Part shown: one piece after another, positions 36,165 through 51,292 of the stretch
Layout of the letters: every line of letters starts with the position of its first letter
How positions within the stretch are numbered: position 1 is the stretch's first letter
Made by a program: the position numbers and the translations under genes
The notes under the pieces: model-generated
The model's database searches: none
What the model was told of the DNA's origin: nothing
The model's input: the letters and a program-made list of their open reading frames with translations, nothing else
DNA from: Silene conica
Lineage: Eukaryota; Streptophyta; Magnoliopsida; Caryophyllales; Caryophyllaceae
Direction: 5' to 3'
DNA length: 64,000 nt
NCBI GenBank assembly: GCA_029255685.2
Contig: CM055315.2
Span: forward strand, 68,849,681 to 68,913,680

Positions 36165-36622
36165 CTTAATGTATGTATACTAACTTTCGTTATTTATGTA
36201 CCGTCTTAATTAGTTATTTTTAGTCCGTCGCAAAATTCCGTCGCAAATTCCGTATTATTGTTTTTTTATTGTTATTAAGAATAGTTAGTTTAGTTTAATT
36301 GTTATTTGATTAGTTTAGTTAGTATTGTTAGGTGGTTAGTGATATTAGGTTAGTAGCTAATTTCGTCCCAAATCCGTCGCATATTGTTGTTAAGATGTTT
36401 AGGACGATTGATTTTTGATATAAAATTTGCATTGTTGTTGATTGTTAGAGTTGTAGATGTTTAGGACGATTGATTTTTGATATAAAATTTGTATTTGTTG
36501 AAATTATTGTAGATGCCGTATGGCTTAATGTCAATGAAATTATCTTATTAATCTTATTATTCAAGTTTTTAATTACGTAAAGCATTTCTTTCTAATTGTT
36601 GTTATATTAGTTTGATAATTAT

Positions 36623-38242
36623 ATGCCGGGCGGTAGACGACGAGGTGGTGGTAGTCGTCAGCCTGAGGGAGGACGATCGGGAGCTAATGATGAGGACGAG
36701 ATTGTTCCTCCTGAGCCTCAGCCGCCTACACATCGAGTACACCTCGATCGGACTGATTACGATGGCGCCAAGTGGTAAGTATCTCATTTGTTTACGGATA
36801 ATTGATTGTATATATATATTGATTATAATATGATTACTTGTTGACTATTTTATTTTCAAATTTAACTCATTTTCAGGTTCAATGACAAAGAGGTTTCCGA
36901 TCTCATAACAGCGAACATTATTTGCAACTACAAGGAGTATGCGCCCAACTGGTCAAATGCGTCGGATGCCATCAAGGACGAGTGGTGGAATTGGTTTGAG
37001 GTATTTATTAACTGTTACCTATTTCCGTTTTATTATTTATTAGCTATTAGCTATTTATTGTTTCATATTTATTTAACTATATTTTTTTTTGAAACAGAAA
37101 CATGTTACCTTTAACCCTCGTGATAGAGAAGCGGTTAAGTTGGCGTGGGCCAACATGATGAAAGACCGCCTCCGCAAAAGAATCCACTACGCTATGAAGA
37201 AACCTACGGAGCAAAGGCCGTCTTGGATACCGGCCGATATTTTCGAACAACTTAAGGCTAGAAAGGATGATCCAAACTTTCAAGACAAATCCGAGAAAAA
37301 CAAAACCAACCGGATGTCAGGAAGTACCGAAAAAGGCAAGGCCTTAGGTACTCACATTATGGGTCGTAAAAACACCCTACAAATGATGGATGAAATGGTA
37401 ATTTCTTAGTTTTTACTTCACGTTTTCTTGTCTTGAATAATTTTTAAACAATTTTCACCCTTTGACAATCTTGAGTGTTTTTTTTAACAAGTGCCGTTGG
37501 ATTTAAATTGCAGGCTGGACAAGATGGGAGGGATGTACCATCCGCCTTGAAGTTGCTGGAGAAGACAAAAAAAGCATGCCAAGAAGGGATGACTATCAAC
37601 GAAACCCAAAGCACTCTTTGTAAGTTAACAGAAACTTTTCTTTATGTTTTAGTAATTTGGTTTACTAATTAATTAACGCATACTAATCACACCTTATTTT
37701 TGTTTTGTAGGAAAAAGTTTTTTCAAGAAAGTCAAAAATGATAAGTGAAGGGGTCCCGGAGCAAGATATCGACGACAACGAGATCTACTTCGAAGAACAC
37801 GACGGTTTCAACAAGAAAGGGTTGATATTAGGTATGGGAAATGCAGCCCCAGTTATTTACGAGCGTCGTCGTCACTCAAGTGCTGGGAACCCATCATCAT
37901 ACACCCTAGGTTTGTATTTTATAGTTTATTAAAAATTAAGACTAACCAATTATTTAACCGTTTACTAAATGAATATAATATCATGTTTGACTATTCATTG
38001 CAGGTATCGTCGGCAGAGTTCTTCGAGAGAATGCTCAGCTAAGAGAACGTGATCTCGAGACATCCCAAAGGCTGAAGGCAATTGAAGAGTACTTAAGTCA
38101 ACAGGGGGAGTTCACTACTCAAAGCTGCAACCCGGGAGGCTTTTCTCAGCCGAGACGCGATTTCGATGATGATGGCGGCGACAATGCTAGGGCGGCCAGC
38201 CATTTCGCCACCCCACAGCCCACCGACACGACCGTTAGATAG
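36623..38242 (+). CDS. TNP1/TnpA-like plant CACTA protein (Transposase_24 type), spliced
   Basis: Exons: 36623-36774, 36877-37000, 37098-37397, 37514-37619, 37711-37909, 38004-38242 (stop TAG). Exons 1-4 and 5-6 join in frame with GT-AG introns. The 4/5 junction does not keep frame with the obvious donor at 37620, so either an alternative donor downstream is used or a 1-2 bp indel has broken the gene. Product: Arg/Gly-rich start (MPGGRRRGGGSRQPEGG), then FNDKEVSDLITANIICNYKE, EWWNWFEKHVTFNPRDREAV, the PSWIPADIFEQL...KSEKNKTNRM block typical of the plant Ptta/En/Spm family, DNEIYFE, and a C-terminal coiled-coil-like stretch (LRENAQLRERDLETSQRLKAIEEYL). By analogy with TnpA it would bind the GCGACGG subterminal repeats at the element ends; it is not the catalytic subunit. 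Confidence 0.82.
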
Positions 38243-38489
38243 GTTTTATTAGGTTGTTTAGTTGGTGTACCGCGGATTATGTTTAGTTTTTAGTTGGATG
38301 ATCATTTGTAAAACATTCATTTTAGTTATGAAAAGACGTTTTAAAAACCTTGTCTCCGACAAGTTCTTTGTTGCTGGGTTGTTTTTGCTGAAATTGCAGG
38401 TTTGGAGAGCTTGCAAAAGAGAAAAATGAGCCATTTCATTGGAAATAGGGGGCTGGGAAAAGAGCCGAAACCGGAAAATCATACAGGTA

Positions 38490-38830
38490 TTTGCGACGGA
38501 AATGTCTCAATTTGCGACGGAATTCCGTCGCAAAACTTGACCAGAAGTCAAAGTCAGTCAAGATTTGCGACGGAAATTCCGTCGCAAAAGGGAATATTTG
38601 CGACGGAAGTTCCGTCGCAAATCTTGACTGACCTTGACCAGATGGTCAAAGTCAATCCGTCGCAAACCTCGGTCAATCCGTCGCAAACATGTTGCGACGG
38701 AAAATTCCGTCGCAAAATAACTTTCTGCGGCAAAAATATGGGACAGACACAGTCCGTCGCAAATCCGTCGCAAATGATGATTTTGCGACGGATTTCACCC
38801 TTTTTGCGACGGACCATTCCGTCGCAAATG
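38490..38830. repeat. Right subterminal GCGACGG array of the CACTA element
   Basis: Over ten copies of TTTGCGACGGA/TCCGTCGCAAA, in pairs facing each other (e.g. TTGCGACGGAATTCCGTCGC at 38511-38530). Comparable in density to the left array. Confidence 0.93.
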
Positions 38831-40599
38831 TCGCATTGTTTTGTAGTGAATGAAAAACGCGTAGAGAAACTCATTAAGAATGGGTCAATACCACCATTTC
38901 ATTACGAATCAATTGGTACGTGTGAATCATGTCTCATCGAAAAGATGGCTCGTATTTCCTTTAAAGGTATTGGAATGCGAGCTAGTGATCTTCTAGGACT
39001 CATACATACAGATGTATGTGGTCCTATGACAATCATAGCAAGAGACGGCTATAGATATTTCATCACTTTTACGGATGATTTAAGTAGATACGGGTATGTC
39101 TATTTATTGAAACATAAAAGTGAATCCTTTGACAAGTTCAAGGAATTTCAAAATAAGGTTGAGAACCAATTGGATAGGAAGATAAAGGCACTTCGATCTA
39201 ATCTTGGTGGCGAGTATCTTTCGACTGAGTTTGATCAACACCTGAAAGACTGTGGTATTTTATCGCAGTTGACTCCACCTGGAACACCACAATTAAATGG
39301 TGTATCTGAACGGAGAAATCGAACTTTATTAGATATGGTTCGATCCATGATGAGTCACACGGTTGTGCCTGATTCATTATGGGGATTTGCTCTTCAATCA
39401 GCTGCTCTAATACTTAACCGAAGTCCGACTAAAGCAGCAGACAAGACTCCATATGAGATGTGGAAAGGAAAAGTTCCTGACTTGTCCTTTATTCGGGTTT
39501 GGGGTTGTGAAGCTTATGTCAAGTGGAGACACGAAGACAAGCTAGGCCCACGATCGGTCAAGACTTACTTTGTAGGTTATCCCAAAGAAATTTTTGGTCA
39601 CTACTTTTACTCACCTACCGAACAAAGAGTGTTTGTTGCGGCTAGTGCGAAGTTTTTAGAGAAAGAGTTTCTCTCAAACAAACAGAGTAGTAGAACTTTT
39701 GATCTGTCAGAGGTTCAAGAACCAGAAACCAACAGTGTGATGGAAGAAAGTATTCCTTCCACATCTGCTATGGTATCTATTCCAGAGGAACCTAGGAGGA
39801 CGGTTCGAGTTTCTCACCCCCCAGACCGATACATTGGTATGGTTGAGGAAGGTGGTTCAGAAAACCTATTACTCTTTGAGAGTAACGAACCAGCTACCTA
39901 CAAAGGAGCCATGACATGTTCCGACTCTAAGCTATGGCTCGAAGCCATGCAGTCCGAAATAGATTACATGCAAGAGAATCAAGTATGGGATTTGGTTGAT
40001 TTGCTTGAAAAGGTAAAACCCCTACAGTGCAAATGGCTTTATAAGATAAAGCGTGCACTAGATGGACAACCAGATGTTTATAAAGCACGATTGGTGGCAA
40101 AAGGTTTCACTCAAGTACACGGGTTGCACTATGATGAGATATTTGCTCCAGTCATAATGCTTAGATCTATTCGGATTATCTTAGCGATAGCCGCATTTCA
40201 TGATTATGAGATCTGGCAAATGGATGTGAAAACCGCCTTCCTAAACGGGTTTTTGGAAGAAGAACTGTATATGATACAGCCTGAGGATTTCATCGATCCT
40301 AAACATCCTAAGAAAGCGTGCAAGCTCAAGCGTTCCATTTATGGACTTAAGCAAGCATCACGGAGTTGAAATCATCGTTTTGATGACGTGATAAAATAGA
40401 ACGGATTCATTCGAAATGTCGAAGAACCATGTCTGTATATCAAGTCAAGTGGGAGTAAAATCATATTCCTAGTATTGTATGTAGATGATATACTAGTAAT
40501 TGGAAACGACATTCCCATGCTTTCGTCGGTTAAAACTTGGTTAAAGAACCATTTTAAAATGAAAGATTTGGGTGAGGCACAAAGGATTCTAGGGGAGTT

Positions 40600-44202
<3,603 letters not shown>

Positions 44203-44949
44203 GGTTACCTTCTTGTTGTTCATGGGGTGCATCTGAGTAAGAAACAATCACCTACAACACCGGAAGAAACTGAACGCATGAGTCGGATACCTTATGCTTC
44301 GGCAATAGGGTCGATCATGTATGCCATGATGTGCACACGTCCTGACGTGGCATATACATTGAGTATGGTCAGCCGTTACCAAAATAATCCAGGTGAAAGT
44401 CACTGGATAACCGTCAAGAACATCCTTAAGTACTCACGAAGGACTAAGGATTGGGCACTGGTATATGGTGGAGACATGGAGTTAAGTGCTAAGGGTTACA
44501 CAGATGCTAGTTTCCAAATCTCAGTCGGGTTTTGTCTTTACTCTTAATGGTGGAGCAGTCAGTTGGAAGAGTTCCAAACAGAGCGTTACAGCAGATTCTA
44601 CAACAGAGTCTGAGTACTTGGCAGCTTCCGAAGCTGCAAAGGAAGCTATTTGGATGCGTTATTTCTTACAAGGACTAAAAGTAGTACCTAGTGTGAAAGA
44701 TTCAATCACCCTTTATTGTGATAACAGTGGTGCAATCTTCCAGGCTAAGGAGCCTAAGTCTAGCAAAAAATCTAGACATGTACTCAAAAAAGCTCATCTG
44801 ATAAGAGATTACATGGAGCAAAAGGAGATAGCATTGTGCAAGATTGGAACGGATAACAACATTGTTGATCCGCTGACTAAGGCACTACCACATAATAAAC
44901 ATGAAGGGCACATCTCATCCATGGGGATAAAGCGTGTTCCAGAATTGTA

Positions 44950-45724
44950 ATAAACATTGTTTGATTAATGTTTGATCATTTCAAATTATTACTTAATAAA
45001 ATCATTGAATTTCTTTATATTGTATTACATGTGGATTGTACGACAATTTTTGAACACCACACAGTGAACTGTTTTACTTTATATGTCTGTTTTTGTCCGT
45101 AAACACCAATATGAGCTGATAACTCAGGTGATTATTTTGTTAGTTGAAGGATGAACGGTTCAAGATTCCATAAGTCAAGCGTCTGACTGATCAATAACAA
45201 ATATGGGTATATGATATCGCATAGGACATAGTGACCACAACATAGAGTCCTAAATGTTAAGATACATTAGGTGCCTGGTCGTGGATGGGACGTCTATCGT
45301 GATTCCTAAAGTCGGTTCTTTTGACCATTGTTTATTTCATGCGATATAGGCGGTTTTTGGGTGGCTTTGGTTTCTGTCCTAGGTCGCACCGTAAAAGGAG
45401 ACCAATCAGACTTTTACTGGGTCATTTCATGATGTGCTTCCATCGGCAGGTCATAAGTCAAGGAAAATATCCAGCCTTTATCAGGTTTTATATATATTTC
45501 TCAGGGCCACTCGAGGAGTAGTAACTTAAACGCATGACCATGCTCGAATATGATTAGTATCAGTTATGTTGCTCTCTAGTCGAGGAAACCACTCCTGATA
45601 TGATTACTTGGGAGATACGACCTTGTAAGGTAAGACTTTGCAATTTGTCTTCCATTGAGTGGGAGAATAATGCATGGATATGAGAATCGTAATCGTACAC
45701 ACACTTGTAGGACAAGTAGGAGAT
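44950..45724 (+). other. 3' non-coding region of Copia B
   Basis: Sits between RNase H and the 3' LTR. It shares blocks with the same region of Copia A (48260-49070): GGTGCCTGGTCG/GACGCCTGGTCG, TTCTTTTGAC and TCTCAGGGCCACTCGAGGAG. No reading frame with a known domain. Confidence 0.7.
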
Positions 45725-46631
45725 TATTGGAGTAAATGTCCTCCACAGTGTGTGATACTTAGTATATTAATCAGTTGATTAACGTTTACCGGTAACGATT
45801 GGCTCACTAGAAGTTTGACGTTACTGTCATATGATGGCGATAATCAGATGATCCCTAAAGGTCATACCTGTAGGATAGTACTGAGAAATGTGATTATATA
45901 TTAATATAATTACATAAATGCTAAACTTAGCTAAATGTAATTAAGTAGATGATAAACATTTAATATGATTAAATAATAACTAGGAGAAATGAATTAAATG
46001 TTAATTCTAATAAATATATATATAAGTTATATTTATTAATTATATTTTAATATATGATAGAATAATATAATTGGGATTAATTCATTATAAGATAATTAAT
46101 TAATATTCTCCGGGAATTAAATTTGTAAACCGAAAAGTATTAAAATATATATGATATTTTAAGGAAGTTCGGAATAAGGAAACTGACTCAAAATATTATA
46201 TTATTATAATGAGGTTTCCTAATTGAAGTACAATACCAACACAAACCAAAACCCTATATATAGAGGGTTTCGGCCGTGAGGTTGGTGACACAAGAAGAAA
46301 ACGTTTTTCCTCTCTTATTCTCCTTGATTAGTTTATCATCTTAATCCCAAAATAAATCCTCTAAAATAATTAATAGTAATTTAGGAGGAGCTTTGAGGGA
46401 ATCTTTCTCAGTCGTCTTGGGTGCAATCTAAGGAGAACTTCTACCTTGAAATTTGGGTTTATACTAGGTTGTTCTTAGGCCGATCTCATATAGGATCAAA
46501 GGTTATTTCTATGATCCTTGTCCTATTATTTCAGTTCTATTGTTTTAATATCAATTCGTTTTTGATATAAACCTTGGCAGTATTAATTAAGTTAATACTT
46601 TTATGAGTAATTTAAGACATTATTTCCTACT
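45725..46631 (+). repeat. 3' LTR of Copia B
   Basis: Matches the 5' LTR from TTGGAGTAA to the end TTATTTCCTAC. It lacks the Stowaway MITE (empty site near 46040). Followed directly by the duplicated TCATC and by Copia A sequence. Confidence 0.9.
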
Positions 46632-49070
46632 TCATCCACCTGACCGCTACCTCGGTAACATTGGAGAGAATAGTGTTTTGTTACTTTTAGAAAGTGACGA
46701 ACCCGTTAAATACAAATCAACCATTTCTAGTCCCGACTTCGCGCATTGGCTCGAGGCCATGCATCCGAAATGGATTTCATGTATGAAAACGAAGTATGGG
46801 ACTTGGTGGATTTATCTGAAAGAGTGAGACCTCTTCAGTGTAAATGGATCTGCAATATAAAACTTGGCATGGATAAACATGTAAATGTTTACAAAGCAAG
46901 ATTGGTAGCAAAAAGTTTCACTCAATTTCATGGTCTACACTATGACGAAACCTTTGCTCCAGTTGCTATGCTTCGGTCCATTAGGATAATCGTAGCAGTT
47001 GCCGCATTTCATGTTTATGAGATTTGGCAAATGGATGTCAAAACTGCCTTCTTGAATGGGATTCTAGAAGAGGAAGTGTACATGGTACAATCTGAAGGTT
47101 TTGTTGATACATCTAACCCTAAGAAGTTGTGCAAGCTTAAGAGATCCATCTATGGACTTAAGCAAGCATCTAGGAGTTGGAATTATCGCTTTGATCATGT
47201 TATTAAACAATACGGGTTTACTCGAAGTGTTGAGGAGGCTTGTTTATACATGAAGTTTAGTGGGAAAAAGGTAGCATTCTTCGTCTTAGATGTGGATGAT
47301 ATATTACTCATTGGGAATGATGTACCGACGCTCACTTTCGTTAAGCAGTGGCTAAGGAAACATTTCCAAATGAAGGACTTGGGAGAGGCGCAACACATCT
47401 TGGGTATCCAGATCTATAGAGATAGGTACAAAAAGATACTAGCATTAAGTTAAGAAGCTTTTATTGATAATATTCTTGATAGGTTCAATATGAAAGACTC
47501 TAAGAGTGGCTTTCTTCCTATATGTCAAGGGATTACTTTGAGCAAGTCACAGTCTCCCTCTACACCTCAGGAAATTGAACGCATAAAGACCATCTCTTAT
47601 GCTTTCGTTGTTGGGTCTATCATGTATGTTATGATTTGCACTCGTCCCGATTTTGCTTATGCTTTGAACCAAGCCAAGCCAAGAGAGAGTCGCCGGATAG
47701 GCGTGAAGATTATCCTTAAGTACTTGAGAAGGACTAAGGATTCGTTCTTAGTGTTTGGAGGAGAAATTGACTTACTTGTAAGTGGTTACATGGATGCTAG
47801 TTTCCAAACCGATAGAGATGATATGAAATCCCAATCAAGCTATGTCTTTATGATGAATGGAGGAATTGTATGTTGTAAAAGCTTCAAGCAAAGTGTCACT
47901 GCGGATTCTACAACAGAGGCAGAGTACCTTGTAGCTCCAGAAGCTGCAAAAGAATGAAGTTGTTTGGATTAGGCAATTCTTGGATGAACTAAGAGTAGTC
48001 CCTTCTGTCGAAGAGCCTATCACCTTATTTTGTGATAATAGTGGGGCTAACTCTCAAGTTAAAGAGCCCAAGTCTAGCAACAAATCTAGACACATTGAAA
48101 GAAAATATCATGTAATAAGAGATTACGTGGATAGAAAGGAAATAGACATTTGTAAGGTTGGGACAAATGATAACATTGTTGTTCCTTTAACCAAGCCTTT
48201 ATCGAAGGCTAAGCATGATGTACACGTCACCACAATGGGATTTAAACGTGTTTTATAGTTTGTTTAGATTATGGACATGTAATGATTGGATATTGTATCA
48301 ATTTTTATATATTAATAATCACATTCATTGTTTATATTTCAATTAAGAATTATTTCTTTTAGTATGACTAAAACATATACTTTGTTTATCTGAATGAGTT
48401 GTGGAGACACTGTTGAATACTATTCAAGTGAACAAGATAAACTTTGTATTTTGTCCCTAGTCACTTAATGAGGTGACGTCACAGAGTGACTAGATTGTAA
48501 GTCGATTGATGGCTGGTTCAACATCATATAGTCATGCGAGATGACTGGTCGATTGCATAGGCAAAAAGGTATGACCATTGTCAGACAGTGACCAATAATG
48601 ATAGAGTCCTTTAGTTCTTTTTAGACGCCTGGTCGCGGCAAGGATCTCTATAATATTCCTATGAGTCAATTCTTTTGACTGTAGACTATTATCTGAAGTC
48701 AGTACAGTTTTCGAGTAACTTTGGTTTTTGTCCTAGGTCGTGCCGCGAAGGGAGGCCAAAGGACATCTACTTGGTCTTTGTGATCTGTGATTGATTAAAG
48801 ATAGTTAGGGCGTACATAAATTGTCCACCCACGTTGGGTTTATTAATTATATCTCAGGGCCACTCGAGGAGTTATGACTAAAATGCGTGGCGACGCTCGA
48901 AAATGATCTATAATAGATTTTCCGGTCTTACAGTCACACTCCCAATCGAGAAAACTACTCGCGATATGTTCATGTGCAAGGGCGACCTGAAATACACCTT
49001 GCATTGAGTGCGCGATTTTAACAGACAAGAGAATTGGTAACGCACACCTTGTATCGAACAAGTGGGAGAT

Positions 49071-50193
49071 TGTTGGAGTATGTGTCCATCCACAATAGTG
49101 CGTTAACATAATAAATCTCATTTAAGGAATATAAAATGGATATTTATATTTCCTCATCAGTTAATTAACGTATATCGATAATAGTTGACTAACTAGAGTT
49201 TGATGTTATTGTCGTATGGCGGCGGTGATCAACTAACCCCTTACGGTCACACCTATAGGATCAGACGCAAATTGTTTTTACTGATAAAATGTGTTCGACA
49301 CAATTTTATCAGACCCTTGCTTATTAATATTTAGTTACGAGATTTCCGAGGGAGAAGGTTTTTTTTAATATTAACAAAAAGTTGTAAATATTATTAATTG
49401 GGCATTGTAGGACCCATTATATATTGATATAATGATAAAATATTACTTGAGATGTTAAGTGTATATTTCTTGTATATTTGTATCATATAATTGTTAATTT
49501 GTTATATGATCAAATAAATACATAATGATATAATTTAATTAAGTATATGATTATAAGTATTTGTGAGATAAATATTAAAATCAAAATGGACTAAACGAGT
49601 CCATATTGGACGGTTAACATATCAACAACGCCATCATGAATTGTTTTTTTCTATGTTCCACTTTGAATGTGATGTAACAATTGCTTAACACTTTAATCAT
49701 TTCACACACTACCCTACTTTGCATGGCGATAAAATAAGAAATAAAATGGCTCCACTAAGCTAAAAGTGGTCAACCACTTCTCTTCATATAAAGAGGTTTT
49801 GTTGCTTCATTTTTACTAACCTTTTGCATGTGAAAAGGAACATCTCTCTAAAATTAGAGTAGTAATATAAAATTAATAGAAGGGTATTTTTACTACTATT
49901 ATCTAGTTAATAATTATAGTAAAAATTTGGGTTCTTGTCTTGGGTGCAATTGTGAGGAGGCATTCAAATTTAGGTGCTTGTTTTTTTGAGGATCTTCATT
50001 TGAATTAACTCAAGAACAAACTAGATAGGAGATCTAGTTTGTGTCCATTTTATACCAATATCAATGAAATGAAACTTATTTCTTCATTACTCTTTTATTT
50101 ATGTTATACTTAATAATGCATGCATGGTACTTAGATCGTATTATTTCAAATTGATAATCCATTATAAAGTTTAATGGAGATTATGGACTATCA
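49071..50193 (+). repeat. LTR of Copia A
   Basis: TGTTGGAGTATGTGTCC...GGACTATCA, 1123 bp, preceded by a purine-rich AAGTGGGAGAT. Directly behind it comes AGTGGTATCAGAGC, a tRNA-Met primer site, so this LTR is also followed by a leader. Confidence 0.85.
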
Positions 50194-51292
50194 AGTGGTA
50201 TCAGAGCTAAGGCTAGTATCATGCATTTCATTTTAAATATTTTCATTTCATGCATGTATTTTTTATGCATTTATACATATTATACTTACGATAATTTGAA
50301 AATTCCAAAAATTGTGTTAAAAGGAGTTTTAGCACGGGATTTTTGGTGCATTCTTACCTACCGATCTCAGACCATTTGTGGTCAAGTTTGGTGATTTTTG
50401 GATTTATTTTGCTAATTATTTTTATTTTTATGAAAAACCGTGTCAAATAATGTCGTTTTTAATTAAAAAGTTAACTGAAAATAGTTCGACTTTGATTTCC
50501 ATTTGAAATATTTATATTATATTTCCTGCATATTGTATGCTTTGCATGTAAAGTTTCGAAATTTAATTTGAAGTGTATATTTTCTGTATATTTGTGTCAT
50601 ATAATTGTTATATCATCAAATAAATACATAATGATATAAGTTAATTAAGCATATGATTATAAGTCTTTGTGGGACAAATGTTAAAATCAAAATGGACTAA
50701 AAGAGTCCATATTGGACGGTTAACATAGCAAGAACATCATCGTCGATTGTTCTTTTCTATGTTTCACTTTGTATGTGATGTGACAAGTGCTTAATACTTT
50801 AATCATTTCACACACTACCCTATTTTTCATGCCAATAAAATAAGAAAGAAAATGGCTCCATTAAGGTTTTGTTGCTTTATTTTAACTAACCTTTTGCATG
50901 TGAAAAAGTACATCTCTCTAAAACCTCCAATATCTCACTAAATATATTAATTGCTCTTATATTACTGGAGTAGTGATATAAAATTAATAGAAGGGTATTT
51001 TTACTACTATTATCTAGTTAATAATTATAGTAAAAACTTGTGTTCTTGTCTTGGATGCAATTGTGAGGAGACATTCAAATTTGGGTACTTGATTTTGGAG
51101 GATCTTCCTTTCAATTAGTTCAAGAACAAACTAGATAGGAGATCTATTTTGTGCCCATTTTATACTAATACCAATGTATGAAACTTATTTTCTCAATTTA
51201 TGTTAAACTTAATAATGCATGTATGGTACTTGGATCGTATTATTTAAAATTGATAATCCATTAGAAAGTCTAATGGAGATTATGGACTATCA
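50194..51292 (+). mobile_element. Copia leader piece plus partial LTR, arranged head-to-tail with the Copia A LTR
   Basis: 50194-50568 is a primer site (TGGTATCAGAGC at 50196) and leader. From about 50569 to 51292 the sequence repeats the later two thirds of the LTR at 49071-50193, ending GGACTATCA again. This LTR-leader-LTR order is what recombination between copies leaves behind. Fossil, non-coding. Confidence 0.75.

Larger units (their letters stand above)
26088..38848 (+). mobile_element. CACTA (En/Spm) transposon carrying a TNP1/TnpA-like gene, itself split by a LARD
   Basis: The left end is CACTACAAAAAAATAC and the right end, reversed, CACTACAAAACAATGC. AAT is duplicated on both sides (26085-26087, 38849-38851). 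Both subterminal regions (about 26108-26465 and 38490-38830) are packed with TTTGCGACGGA/TCCGTCGCAAA, the expected binding sites of a TnpA protein. Without the LARD and its duplicated 5 bp the element is about 3.35 kb. It encodes one gene (36623-38242) but I find no TnpD-type transposase, so it would need a partner element. Inserted into Copia B. Confidence 0.94.

Noticed and set aside
38402-38848. Plus-strand frame that runs from the CACTA right end into the Copia integrase region
   Set aside because: The continuity is an accident of where the CACTA element inserted; the part before 38849 is subterminal repeat.
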